From Candidatus Thioglobus sp. (GTDB lineage Bacteria; Pseudomonadota; Gammaproteobacteria; Arenicellales; UBA868), in contig SHBR01000007.1 in NCBI GenBank assembly GCA_004212795.1, forward strand, positions 1 through 62,942: a stretch of 62,942 bases of DNA. Reading direction: 5' to 3'. The notes under the pieces are model-generated. The model searched no databases. It saw only the letters and a list, made by a program, of their open reading frames with translations, and had not been told where the DNA came from. Made by a program: the position numbers and the translations under genes. Positions 9,405 through 18,261 of this stretch are shown piece after piece; position 1 is the stretch's first letter, and each line of letters starts with the position of its first letter.

Positions 9405-9420
9405 GTTGTCGATCGACAAC
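9405..9420. promoter_or_regulatory. 16-bp perfect palindrome, candidate efflux operator
   Basis: GTTGTCGATCGACAAC is symmetrical over its full 16 bases and ends 9 bases before the ribosome-binding site (GGGAG, 9429-9433) of the adaptor gene. The position suits repression by a TetR- or MarR-type efflux regulator, but no such gene lies in the window. Confidence 0.45.
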
Positions 9421-9440
9421 CAATTAATGGGAGTATTTTG

Positions 9441-10526
9441 ATGAGCAAGTCTGTATGGATCGCTCTGGGGCTTTTGCTAGGTGTCTCGACCTGGATCGGG
9501 TCGGGGTTTTTGAGTCAATCGGAGGAATCTATCGTCCCGTCATCGGGCTCAGATTCAGGCGATCTTTCGCCGCCGCCAAAAGTGAAAATGCCCACCGTCC
9601 AGACTCGTCTCGCAAAAGCGGGGGATGTGGACCAGGTTTTAGATCTAATGGGTGTCACAGCCGCGAACCGAAGTGTTGAAGTGGACGTACAGTCGAAAGG
9701 CATAATTGCGCGCCTGAATATTGAGACTGGGGCAAGCGTTAAAAAAAATGATCTCCTTGCCACACTTGACCCCGAAGATCGTGAGGTTAGACTTCGCGAG
9801 GCGCGTGCCGTTGTCAAATTGCGTCAATCGGAATTCGATGCAGCGCTCAAGTTATCTAAAAAAAACCTGCAGTCGGAGACTGAGTTAACGCGGGCGGAGA
9901 CTAATCTTGATTCCGCGAGAGCTTCACTAAAATCGGCAGAGCTGGAGATTGAGCGCACCCAGATTCGAGCGCCCTTTGGCGGGATCATTGAAGAAAAATT
10001 TGTGGAAATCGGTGATTTTGTGGACGTTGGTCAGGCGGTATACAAGATCATTGATCTTTCGAAAATCAAAGTACAGGGCCAGGTATCGGAGTACGATATT
10101 TCAATCGTGAAGGTTGGCATGCCGGCATCCCTCACTTTTTTGGGAGAGGGAAATCTTGAAGGCATTGTCACATTTGTCTCAAAACTCAGCGATAGCGTCA
10201 CTCGAACGTTCAAGATTGAGGTGACTGCACCAAATAAGGAGTTAGCGATCGCGAGTGGCAGAACGGCAAAGATTGGTTTGAATCTTGGTGTTGCGCGAGC
10301 TCATCTACTGAGTCCTGCCGTTCTGACCCTCGATGATCAGGGTCGTATTGGTGTGAAGATTGTGGATGCCGAGGACGAGGTCCGGTTTTTGCCGGTCGAA
10401 TTAATTTCGGACACCCCAGGCGGCATGTGGCTTTCAGGTCTGCCGGAGGCCGTCAATTTGATAACGATGGGGCATGAGTTTGTAGCGGTAGGACAGCGCG
10501 TGATCTCAGTTCCCACTAATCCCTAG
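9441..10526 (+). CDS. RND efflux periplasmic adaptor (membrane fusion protein)
   Basis: A 361-residue HlyD/AcrA-like adaptor. The ATG at 9441 is preferred because GGGAG lies 7 bases upstream. An N-terminal hydrophobic segment (about residues 3-22) anchors or exports it. The two halves of a lipoyl domain (VDVQSKGIIARLNIETGASVKKNDLL and RAPFGGIIEEKFVEIGDFVD) flank a short alpha-helical hairpin (about residues 110-170), and a beta-barrel domain follows. It would bridge the inner-membrane pump encoded 6 bases downstream to an outer-membrane channel, whose gene is not here. Confidence 0.92.
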   Translation: MSKSVWIALGLLLGVSTWIGSGFLSQSEESIVPSSGSDSGDLSPPPKVKMPTVQTRLAKAGDVDQVLDLMGVTAANRSVEVDVQSKGIIARLNIETGASVKKNDLLATLDPEDREVRLREARAVVKLRQSEFDAALKLSKKNLQSETELTRAETNLDSARASLKSAELEIERTQIRAPFGGIIEEKFVEIGDFVDVGQAVYKIIDLSKIKVQGQVSEYDISIVKVGMPASLTFLGEGNLEGIVTFVSKLSDSVTRTFKIEVTAPNKELAIASGRTAKIGLNLGVARAHLLSPAVLTLDDQGRIGVKIVDAEDEVRFLPVELISDTPGGMWLSGLPEAVNLITMGHEFVAVGQRVISVPTNP

Positions 10527-10532
10527 TCAAGA

Positions 10533-13500
10533 ATGAGTTTGATTCAGTCCGCCTTTGGGTATTCGAGGACCGTAATCCTTATTCTGATTTTTATATTGGT
10601 GTCGGGATCGATTGCTTATAAAGACATCCCTAAGGAATCAGAGCCTGATATTGATATTCCCATCATCTACGTCACGCTTCATCTTGACGGAATTTCACCT
10701 GAGGATGCCGAGCGACTTTTAATCAGACCGGTCGAACAGGAGCTTAAAAGCATTGAAGGAGTTAAGGAATTACGGTCAACCGGTTATGAGGGTGGCGCGA
10801 GCGTTCTTCTCGAGTTTGACGCAGGATTCGATGCAGCAGCAGCGTTAACTGACGTACGCGAAGGTGTTGATTTAGCGAAAAGTAACCTCCCCGCTGCTGC
10901 GGATGACCCTGAGATTCATGAGGTCAATTTCAGCTTATTTCCCGTGATTGTTGTCATTCTTTCAGGAGATGCTCCGGATCGTGCGTTATATCGTTTAGCG
11001 CGAGATCTTAAGGATTCGATTGAGGGGATTGGGGAGGTTCTAGAGGTCAATATTGCGGGAAATCGTGATGAAGTTGTGGAGGCAATCGTTGATCCATTGA
11101 AGTTGGAAAGCTACGGTCTTGATCCGGCGCTTGCAGCAACTGCGGTGAGTGGAGCCAATTTGTTGGTTGCGGCGGGTGTGCAGGATACAGGTCAGGGCCG
11201 GTTTTCAATTAAGGTTCCAGGTCTTTTTGAAAGCGTGATGGATATTGCCGGGCTTCCAGTATTGGTCGATGGCGACGCGGTTGTAACGGTTGGCGACATT
11301 GCAGATGTAAGGCGAACCTTCCGCGATCCGGAGTCTTTTGCTCGTGTGAACGGGAAAACAGCTGTTGCGCTCGAAGTTTCAAAACGAACAGGTGAAAATG
11401 TAATCGCAACAATTGCGAAAGTTCGCCAGGTTGTTAAAACGCATCAGGCTAATTGGTCCGATACGTTGCGGGATTCTGTTGAAGTTAGTTTTACCCAGGA
11501 TCGATCTGATCAGATTAAAACGATGTTGGGTGATTTACAGAACAGCGTTCTCAGCGCCGTCATCCTTGTTATGGTGGTCGTTGTTGCTGCCCTCGGTGTT
11601 CGGAGCGGCCTGTTAGTGGGAATTGCAATCCCTGGTTCGTTTTTAGCTGCATTATTAATGCTTTACCTTGTGGGTGTTTCCCTCAATATCGTCGTTCTCT
11701 TTAGTCTCATTTTATCTGTGGGAATGCTGGTTGACGGCGCTATTGTCGTCACCGAATTTGCAGACCGGAAACTCAGCGAGGGATTGCCTAAGCGGCAAGC
11801 CTATTTGGAAGCATCTCGGCGAATGGCGGCGCCTATTATTGCCTCCACGGCAACGACCCTAGCGGCATTTTTACCGCTTGTGTTTTGGCCAGGCGTGGTG
11901 GGTGAATTTATGAAGTATCTGCCCATGACGGTGTTGATCACTTTAGTAGCGTCTTTGGGGATGGCGCTTGTTTTTGTGCCAATATTAGGCGGATTGATCG
12001 GCAGGCGCTCAATGATCAGCAAGCGTGCCCTTGAAACAATAAAGGCAGGGGACCAGGGTGACCTCAACGCAACAAAAGGTTTTACAGGAGGGTATTTGTC
12101 TATCCTTCGTTGGTCGGTGAATCGTCCAAAAACCATTTTAGGTTCAGCGGTCGTTTTATTAATCGGTATGTTTATGATTTATGGTCGTCTGGGTCCAGGC
12201 GTCGAATTTTTTCCGGACATCGAGCCGGATAACGCACAGATTCAGGTGCGAGCCAGAGGGAATCTTTCCATAGATGAGCAGAATGAGATCATGCGTGAGG
12301 TCGAGACTCGGGTATTGAAAGTCGATGGGGTGCAGACCTTTTACACCCGGGTTGGGGCAGACCAAAATAGTGAGGAGGCGGAGGATATTGTAGGTTCAGT
12401 GTCCCTAGAATTTGCAGACTGGCGGTTCCGGTCAAAAGTGGCTGAAATATTTGACCTTATGAGGGAAAGACTGGCTGATTTGCCTGGTGTTATTTTAGAT
12501 CTGCGCAAAGAAGAGGGCGGCCCCGCAGTGGGCAAGCCGATTCAGATTCAACTTGCGTCTTATGACCCCGAAATTCTTGAGGATGCTGCCGCAATCGTAA
12601 GAGCGAAGTTGGACAGCATGACCGGATTAACCAGCATTGAAGATTCCCGGTCTTTGCCCGGGATTGATTGGACGCTTCAGGTTGATCGGGCGCAGGCTGC
12701 CAAGTTTGGAATTGATATCGGCAGTATTGGCAATATGATTCAGATGACGACTTCGGGCTATAAGATTGGCAAGTATCGACCTAATGACAGTGAGGACGAG
12801 ATCGATATTCGGGTACGGTTTCCGGAGGTCAATCGGACTGTGACTGGCCTCAATCAGGTTCGGGTAAACACGAGTCTGGGCGCTGTACCGGTCTCGAATT
12901 TTGTACAACGTCAGGCAAAGCCAAAGACCGGCCGACTACGTCGTGTGGATGGATTCCGGGTGATCACAGTGAAGGCGGATGTTGAGGAGGGAGTGCTCGT
13001 TGACAGCAAATTAAAAATGCTGCGCGATTGGGTAAAAAGCGCGCAACTCGATCAAAAAATTCAGGTCAGCTTTAAAGGTGAGGATCAAGAGCAAGCGGAA
13101 GCTAAAGCTTTTTTGGGAAAAGCGTTTTCGGTCGCCCTGTTTTTGATGGCGTTGATCCTAATTACCCAATTCAACAGTTTTTATCAGGCAGGCTTGATCC
13201 TGTTTGCGGTCGTGATGTCGACTGTAGGTGTACTATTGGGGCTAATGATCACGGGTGCTCCCTTTGGCATTGTGATGAACGGCATTGGAGTCATCGCGCT
13301 GGCGGGTATTGTTGTGAATAACAACATTGTGCTTATTGACACCTATAACCGCTTGAGAGCATCCGTTGCAGATCCTGTTGAAGCGGTTCTTCGCACCGGT
13401 GTTCAGCGCTTACGCCCGGTCATGCTGACAACTGCTACGACGATACTTGGACTTCTCCCTATGATGCTCGGTATCAATATTGATTTTCTAACTCGGGAAG

Positions 13501-13676
13501 TCACGCAAGGCGCGCCTTCAACCCAATGGTGGACGCAACTTTCTACTTCGATTGTTTTCGGGCTAAGTTTCGCTACGTTGTTGACGTTAGTGGTTACGCC
13601 CAGCGCTTTAATACTTCAAGCCAATCTAACGAGATGGCGCTCAAATTTACGTCTCTCAACACCCTCCAACAACTAG
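10533..13676 (+). CDS. RND efflux pump inner-membrane transporter (AcrB/MexF superfamily)
   Basis: A 1047-residue RND permease of the usual length, with two repeats of transmembrane helices and large periplasmic loops. The TM4 region reads LILSVGMLVDGAIVVTEFADRK and contains the proton-relay Asp. It belongs to the branch whose N-terminus runs IPKESEPDIDIPIIYV, closer to cation/solvent efflux relatives than to AcrB itself. The substrate cannot be assigned. It converges on glnS with only 5 bases between the stop codons, so the two transcripts probably overlap. Confidence 0.93.
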   Translation: MSLIQSAFGYSRTVILILIFILVSGSIAYKDIPKESEPDIDIPIIYVTLHLDGISPEDAERLLIRPVEQELKSIEGVKELRSTGYEGGASVLLEFDAGFDAAAALTDVREGVDLAKSNLPAAADDPEIHEVNFSLFPVIVVILSGDAPDRALYRLARDLKDSIEGIGEVLEVNIAGNRDEVVEAIVDPLKLESYGLDPALAATAVSGANLLVAAGVQDTGQGRFSIKVPGLFESVMDIAGLPVLVDGDAVVTVGDIADVRRTFRDPESFARVNGKTAVALEVSKRTGENVIATIAKVRQVVKTHQANWSDTLRDSVEVSFTQDRSDQIKTMLGDLQNSVLSAVILVMVVVVAALGVRSGLLVGIAIPGSFLAALLMLYLVGVSLNIVVLFSLILSVGMLVDGAIVVTEFADRKLSEGLPKRQAYLEASRRMAAPIIASTATTLAAFLPLVFWPGVVGEFMKYLPMTVLITLVASLGMALVFVPILGGLIGRRSMISKRALETIKAGDQGDLNATKGFTGGYLSILRWSVNRPKTILGSAVVLLIGMFMIYGRLGPGVEFFPDIEPDNAQIQVRARGNLSIDEQNEIMREVETRVLKVDGVQTFYTRVGADQNSEEAEDIVGSVSLEFADWRFRSKVAEIFDLMRERLADLPGVILDLRKEEGGPAVGKPIQIQLASYDPEILEDAAAIVRAKLDSMTGLTSIEDSRSLPGIDWTLQVDRAQAAKFGIDIGSIGNMIQMTTSGYKIGKYRPNDSEDEIDIRVRFPEVNRTVTGLNQVRVNTSLGAVPVSNFVQRQAKPKTGRLRRVDGFRVITVKADVEEGVLVDSKLKMLRDWVKSAQLDQKIQVSFKGEDQEQAEAKAFLGKAFSVALFLMALILITQFNSFYQAGLILFAVVMSTVGVLLGLMITGAPFGIVMNGIGVIALAGIVVNNNIVLIDTYNRLRASVADPVEAVLRTGVQRLRPVMLTTATTILGLLPMMLGINIDFLTREVTQGAPSTQWWTQLSTSIVFGLSFATLLTLVVTPSALILQANLTRWRSNLRLSTPSNN

Positions 13677-13681
13677 GGCAT

Positions 13682-15361
13682 TTATTTTGCCTTTACTCGC
13701 GCCCAGGTGTCTCTAAGCGAGACTGTACGATTTAAGATTCTTTTTTGATTCGTGCTTGATGGATCCACACAAAAATATCCTAACCGTTCCAGCTGAATTG
13801 GGCTACCGATTCCAGCATCGTTTAGGCTGGGTTCTAGTTTGCAGTCGGCAATTGTTTCGCACGATTCCGGGTTGAGAGTCTGCTCTAGTTCCGTATCACT
13901 GCCGAATTTGGGATTGGGGTCTTTAAAAAGCGGTTGGTACAGTCTCACTTCGGCGTTAAGGCAATGTTTTGCTGAAACCCAGTGAATGGTTCCTTTTACT
14001 TTCCGCCCATCGGGCGTGTTTCCGCCCTTCGTTTGTGGGTCATATGTACACCGGACTTCGCAAACATTGCCATTTTCATCATGAATAATTGAGGTGCACG
14101 TCACGAGGTAGGCATATCGGAGACGAACTTCTCGACCCGGAGCCAATCGGAAGAACTTCGTTGGTGGATTTTCCATAAAATCATCGTGCTCGATAAAGAT
14201 TTCACGGCAAAAAGGGACTTGCCTGACCCCTAACGTGGGATCGTTTGGATGATTTTGTGCCTCCAGAAATTCCTCCTCGCTCTCGGGATAGTTTTCGATC
14301 ACCACCCGCAAAGGCCGCAAAACGCCAAAGGCTCTGGGCGCGTTTGGGTTAAGAGCCTCCCGAACGCAATTCTCAAGCACGCTTATTTCGACGTGTTGTT
14401 GATTTCGGGTCACGCCGATTCGACTGCAAAAATCGACAATTGCCTCCGGCGGAAACCCCCGGCGACGCATTCCAGATAACGTTGGCATTCTTGGATCATC
14501 CCATCCAGATACAACCCCGCTCGAGACTAATTGTGTAAGTAGACGTTTGCTGACAACCGTGTATTCAAGAGAGAGTCGAGAAAATTCAGTTTGGTAAGGG
14601 CGACTCGGTGGCGAAACATGCTCGAGGACCCAATCATAAAGTGCACGATTGTCTTCGAACTCTAGCGTGCACAGCGAGTGGGTCACACCTTCGATTGCAT
14701 CTGACAGGGGATGTGTGAAGTCATACATTGGATAAATACACCAAGAATCCCCAGTATTATGATGAGTCTGACGTCGTATGCGATAGAGCGTGGGGTCTCT
14801 TAAGTGGATGTTAGGTGATGACATGTCGATCCGCGCGCGTAATACTCGACTGCCATCATCGTACTCGCCCGCACGCATTTTATTGAAGAGCTCCAGATTC
14901 TCCTCAGGGTTTCGATCTCTGAAAGGACTGTTGGATCCGGGTGAGGTGAGTGTCCCTCGGGTTGCCCGAATTTCATCCGCGCTCAAGTCGCAAACATAGG
15001 CATTCCCGCCTTGAATCAAATCAACCGCAAAATCGAAGAGCTGTTGAAAGTAATCAGAGGCATGTCTCAGACGGTCTTCCCAGTCAAAGCCCAACCAACG
15101 AACATCCTGTTGGATGGACTCAACAAATTCAGGACTCTCTCGGTCGGGATTTGTATCATCAAAGCGGAGAAAGCACGCGCCCCCAAATTCTTTGGCAACG
15201 CCAAAATTAAGGCAGATCGATTTGGCATGACCGATATGAAGATAGCCATTCGGCTCAGGCGGAAATCGTGTGGCGATCCCATCTGGAAATCGCCCGTCCG
15301 CAATATCCTTTGAGATTAGTTGGCGAATGAAATGGGAGGGCGTAACTACGTCTTCAGTCAT
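13682..15361 (-). CDS. glnS: Glutamine--tRNA ligase
   Basis: A 559-residue class I aminoacyl-tRNA synthetase that charges tRNA-Gln with glutamine. The HIGH signature is exact at residues 42-45 (GYLHIGHAKS) and the KMSKS-equivalent is VVSKR at about 269-273. The catalytic half, with RFDDTNP and MYDFTHPLSDAIEGVTHSL, is followed by the two beta-barrel anticodon-binding domains. The N-terminal YqeY-like extension of some homologues is absent. Its presence indicates direct Gln-tRNA charging, typical of gammaproteobacteria. Confidence 0.97.
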   Translation of the reverse strand: MTEDVVTPSHFIRQLISKDIADGRFPDGIATRFPPEPNGYLHIGHAKSICLNFGVAKEFGGACFLRFDDTNPDRESPEFVESIQQDVRWLGFDWEDRLRHASDYFQQLFDFAVDLIQGGNAYVCDLSADEIRATRGTLTSPGSNSPFRDRNPEENLELFNKMRAGEYDDGSRVLRARIDMSSPNIHLRDPTLYRIRRQTHHNTGDSWCIYPMYDFTHPLSDAIEGVTHSLCTLEFEDNRALYDWVLEHVSPPSRPYQTEFSRLSLEYTVVSKRLLTQLVSSGVVSGWDDPRMPTLSGMRRRGFPPEAIVDFCSRIGVTRNQQHVEISVLENCVREALNPNAPRAFGVLRPLRVVIENYPESEEEFLEAQNHPNDPTLGVRQVPFCREIFIEHDDFMENPPTKFFRLAPGREVRLRYAYLVTCTSIIHDENGNVCEVRCTYDPQTKGGNTPDGRKVKGTIHWVSAKHCLNAEVRLYQPLFKDPNPKFGSDTELEQTLNPESCETIADCKLEPSLNDAGIGSPIQLERLGYFCVDPSSTNQKRILNRTVSLRDTWARVKAK

Positions 15362-15432
15362 AGGCTATGACAGGTCGGATTAATTTTTTTAGGCACACGT
15401 TTGTAACAACAGTTACGAGATGTTAATGATTT

Positions 15433-15461
15433 AAGGAGCGCGATCATCAATCGCGCTCCTT
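15433..15461 (-). terminator. Strong stem-loop after the cytochrome c gene
   Basis: A perfect 12-bp stem (AAGGAGCGCGAT / ATCGCGCTCCTT) with a 5-base CATCA loop lies 10 bases beyond the cytochrome stop and upstream of glnS, both read on the minus strand. No real U-tract follows, so it may act as a Rho-independent terminator of modest strength or as a 3'-end stabilising hairpin. Confidence 0.65.
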
Positions 15462-15470
15462 GTTATGTCG

Positions 15471-16082
15471 TTACCAGTTGACAGGAGTTGAGAGGGGCGA
15501 CGCTTGACTCCCGAAGTACGCGGAAATGTCATCGATATCTTTATCGCTCAGTGCCGCGGCAAAACCTTTCATGATGGCATTGTTTCTGGTACCGTTTTTG
15601 TACGAGCTCAGTGCGTGAGAAAGATAGTCAGGATATTGACCGGCGAGTATCGGATACATCGGCGTGATGGGCTTGCTGCCACCCTGACCATGACAAGCAA
15701 AGCATGCTTGCGCTTTAGCAGCGCCTGCCTCTACATCTCCTTTACCTCGCTCTGCTTTTTCCGATCCAGAAAGGGTATTAAAGTAAGCCGAGTTATTGTT
15801 GATTTCGGTGTCTGTTAGAGAGCCGGCCTGCGCTTGCATCGTAGGATGACTTCGCTCGCCGGATTGATACGCTTTTAGTGCGACAACAAGATATTGTTCT
15901 TGTTGGCCGCCAAGTTTGGGTACTCGAAAAACTGGATAAGCGTTTCTGATGCCAGGCGCGCCATGACAGCCCATGCAGGTTGCAGCGCTGTCTTTTCCGG
16001 CTTCTATATCACCGGCCGCGAAAGCAGGGATATTAGTTAACGATAATGCAAATAAAACAGTAAGGGATGAAAGAAATCTCAT
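15471..16082 (-). CDS. Diheme c-type cytochrome (cytochrome c4 family)
   Basis: The start at 16082 gives 203 residues beginning with a signal peptide (MRFLSSLTVLFALSLTNIPAFA), whereas an in-frame ATG at 16130 would put 16 unsuitable residues in front. Two heme sites are visible: CMGCH at about 36-40 and CFACH at about 127-131. Candidate axial methionines lie in HPTMQ and NAIMKG. The duplicated monoheme halves and total length match periplasmic cytochrome c4, an electron carrier to terminal oxidases. It appears monocistronic, with a clear stem-loop downstream. Confidence 0.92.
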   Translation of the reverse strand: MRFLSSLTVLFALSLTNIPAFAAGDIEAGKDSAATCMGCHGAPGIRNAYPVFRVPKLGGQQEQYLVVALKAYQSGERSHPTMQAQAGSLTDTEINNNSAYFNTLSGSEKAERGKGDVEAGAAKAQACFACHGQGGSKPITPMYPILAGQYPDYLSHALSSYKNGTRNNAIMKGFAAALSDKDIDDISAYFGSQASPLSTPVNW

Positions 16083-16174
16083 CACGAAGGGTCTCTTAAA
16101 TGTCTGAAGCCGTAACTCTAGGCAACCCATTCAAAGGTTGCAACATTTTGGACATAGAAATATTAAATTTCTAG

Positions 16175-16777
16175 TCAATCTTGGCGTTTTAGGGTGATGA
16201 AGCGCTCCTGAAGCCCGCTAGGGTGTTCGATGATTTCATTAAGATTGTCTGACCAACTCCATAATGCTTTAGGAAATAGCTCTTGGAGAGTGGCGAGTGA
16301 TACATGCCAGGGCGGGCCCCCGTCTCGATTGGTTTGCATGAACATGCCAACCAATATTCCGCCAGGTCGCATCCATTGATACAGTCGTCTCGCATATTCG
16401 GGCCACAAGTCAGGGTTCAACGCGCATAGAGCGGTTTGTTCATAAATGACATCAAAAGACTCGCTTGGCTCCCATATAAACAGGTCAGTGTCGATTAGTG
16501 TTGCGATCAGATTCTTACGGGTCAGGCGATGTTTAAGATCGTGAATCGCGCTTGGTGCAAAATCTACTCCTGTGACGTTGAACCCAAGAGCTGCTAACGA
16601 AATAACTTCATGCCCCCGTCCGCAAGCCGGGACCAACACCTTAGATGGTGGTTCCGGTATTTTTGAGAGCATTTTTGCAAGCGCTGGGCTCGCTCCTCCC
16701 CGATCCCAGGCCGTTTTCTTATCAACGTAGCGTTGTTCCCACTTGGCCTGTTGCCTCTTATCTGTTGTTTGCGACAT
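16175..16777 (-). CDS. SAM-dependent methyltransferase, thiopurine S-methyltransferase (TPMT) family
   Basis: A 200-residue class I methyltransferase. The SAM-binding motif is VLVPACGRGHEV (about residues 47-58), followed by VTGVDFAP and the late FDVIYEQTALCALNP that marks the TPMT family. The N-terminal WEQRYVDKKTAWDRGGASPAL is also characteristic. Bacterial TPMT-like enzymes methylate thiol, selenium or tellurium compounds; the substrate here is unknown. The gene is divergent from the DAHP synthase gene. Confidence 0.85.
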   Translation of the reverse strand: MSQTTDKRQQAKWEQRYVDKKTAWDRGGASPALAKMLSKIPEPPSKVLVPACGRGHEVISLAALGFNVTGVDFAPSAIHDLKHRLTRKNLIATLIDTDLFIWEPSESFDVIYEQTALCALNPDLWPEYARRLYQWMRPGGILVGMFMQTNRDGGPPWHVSLATLQELFPKALWSWSDNLNEIIEHPSGLQERFITLKRQD

Positions 16778-17025
16778 ATGGGGAGATCAAGTTGAAATGT
16801 TGCGTCGATGTTACTACGTGTATCTACGGTTAAACGAAGGTGTCACCAATAATGCAAATGAAAAAATTTGATTAAATGCCTAAAAATTAATATCAATCAG
16901 AAAATCGGTTGTCTTCTTGAGGGCAGATTGAGGCTCTGCAGAGAACGGGCGGTGATATACTGCCTGCCCCAAAAAGTGATGGCGCGGTTTTAAACTTACG
17001 CTTCCAAAATTAAACGGCTGTAAAA

Positions 17026-18087
17026 ATGAGTAAAACTGACGATCTCAGGATCGGAAATATTCAGGATGTGGCAAACGCTGCCACGATCATGTCCGAGATT
17101 CCAATTAGCGATCGGGCCGCAAGCGTGGTGGCATCGCATCGTGCCGAAATCCATCGCGTGCTGCAGGCAGAGGATGATCGCTTGGTAGTTGTGACAGGCC
17201 CGTGCTCTATTCATGATCCCAGTGCGGCAATTGACTATGCGCGACACTTGGCTCCGTTGGTCGAGCGCCATAAAGAGGAACTGATTGTATTGATGCGGGT
17301 TTACTTTGAGAAACCTCGTACGACCGTGGGATGGAAAGGCCTGATCAATGATCCGAACCTGGATGGTTCGTTCGATATTAATAGTGGATTGCGGATCGCC
17401 CGCAAGCTGCTTTCCGACATAGCGGAGTTAGGTGTCGCAGCCGGAACGGAATTTCTTGATCTATTATCACCTCAATATATCGCCGACCTCGTGAGCTGGG
17501 GCGCGATTGGCGCCCGAACGACAGAAAGTCAGCTTCATCGGGAAATTGCCTCTGGATTGTCTTGTCCCGTGGGTTTCAAAAATGGCACTGATGGTAATTT
17601 AAAAATAGCAGTGGACGCCGTTGGCGCCTCAATTCATCCTCATCACTTTCTGTCACTGACAAAAGATGGTCGGTCCGCCATATTCTCGACGACGGGGAAT
17701 GAAGATGGACATGTTATTTTGAGAGGCGGCAAGGAGCCGAATTTTGATGCCCAGGCGGTCGATAAGGCGGGCTCGCTGATGGTCAAGGCAGGGCTTTCCC
17801 CTCGATTGATGGTGGATTGCAGTCACGCGAATAGTGGCAAAGATCCCGAACGCCAGCCAGTCGTGGTGGAGTCGGTATGTGAACAGCTCGGTGGGGGCGA
17901 AGATCGGGTGATGGGCGTGATGATTGAAAGCCATTTGATCGGCGGAAGGCAAGATATTGTTGAGGGTCAGTCGTTAACCTATGGGCAAAGTATCACAGAT
18001 GCTTGTATCGGGTGGGATGCGACGACTCAACTGCTTGAGACCTTGGCTGCGGGCGTGCGATCGAGGCGGCAGTACCACGCTGGATAA
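17026..18087 (+). CDS. 3-deoxy-7-phosphoheptulonate (DAHP) synthase, class I
   Basis: A 353-residue AroF/AroG/AroH-type enzyme that condenses phosphoenolpyruvate with erythrose 4-phosphate at the entry to aromatic amino-acid synthesis. Seen motifs include VVTGPCSIHDP, MRVYFEKPRTTVGWKGLINDP, GARTTESQLHRE and MVDCSHANSGKDP, which hold the PEP- and metal-binding residues. The paralogue type (Phe-, Tyr- or Trp-sensitive) cannot be read with confidence. The 248-base region upstream contains the promoter; a short CTCTGCAGAG palindrome is there, but I could not recognise a TyrR or TrpR site. Confidence 0.94.
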   Translation: MSKTDDLRIGNIQDVANAATIMSEIPISDRAASVVASHRAEIHRVLQAEDDRLVVVTGPCSIHDPSAAIDYARHLAPLVERHKEELIVLMRVYFEKPRTTVGWKGLINDPNLDGSFDINSGLRIARKLLSDIAELGVAAGTEFLDLLSPQYIADLVSWGAIGARTTESQLHREIASGLSCPVGFKNGTDGNLKIAVDAVGASIHPHHFLSLTKDGRSAIFSTTGNEDGHVILRGGKEPNFDAQAVDKAGSLMVKAGLSPRLMVDCSHANSGKDPERQPVVVESVCEQLGGGEDRVMGVMIESHLIGGRQDIVEGQSLTYGQSITDACIGWDATTQLLETLAAGVRSRRQYHAG

Positions 18088-18261
18088 GAGGTATTCCTCG
18101 ATGTTGTACGCGACGCGAATACCGTTTTATGCCGTAATTAAAAATACTTGTTTCGCTAGTCATTCGAAAGATGCTACTTTTAATGGCGAAATCTATTTAA
18201 AAATTTGACTGAAAAAACACGCGACCGTCCGAGACTCGTAAACAAATTTAGAGATAATTTA

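Noticed and set aside
11801-12136. Antisense open frame of 111 codons inside the RND pump gene
   Set aside because: Shadow frame with no ribosome-binding site or recognisable product.
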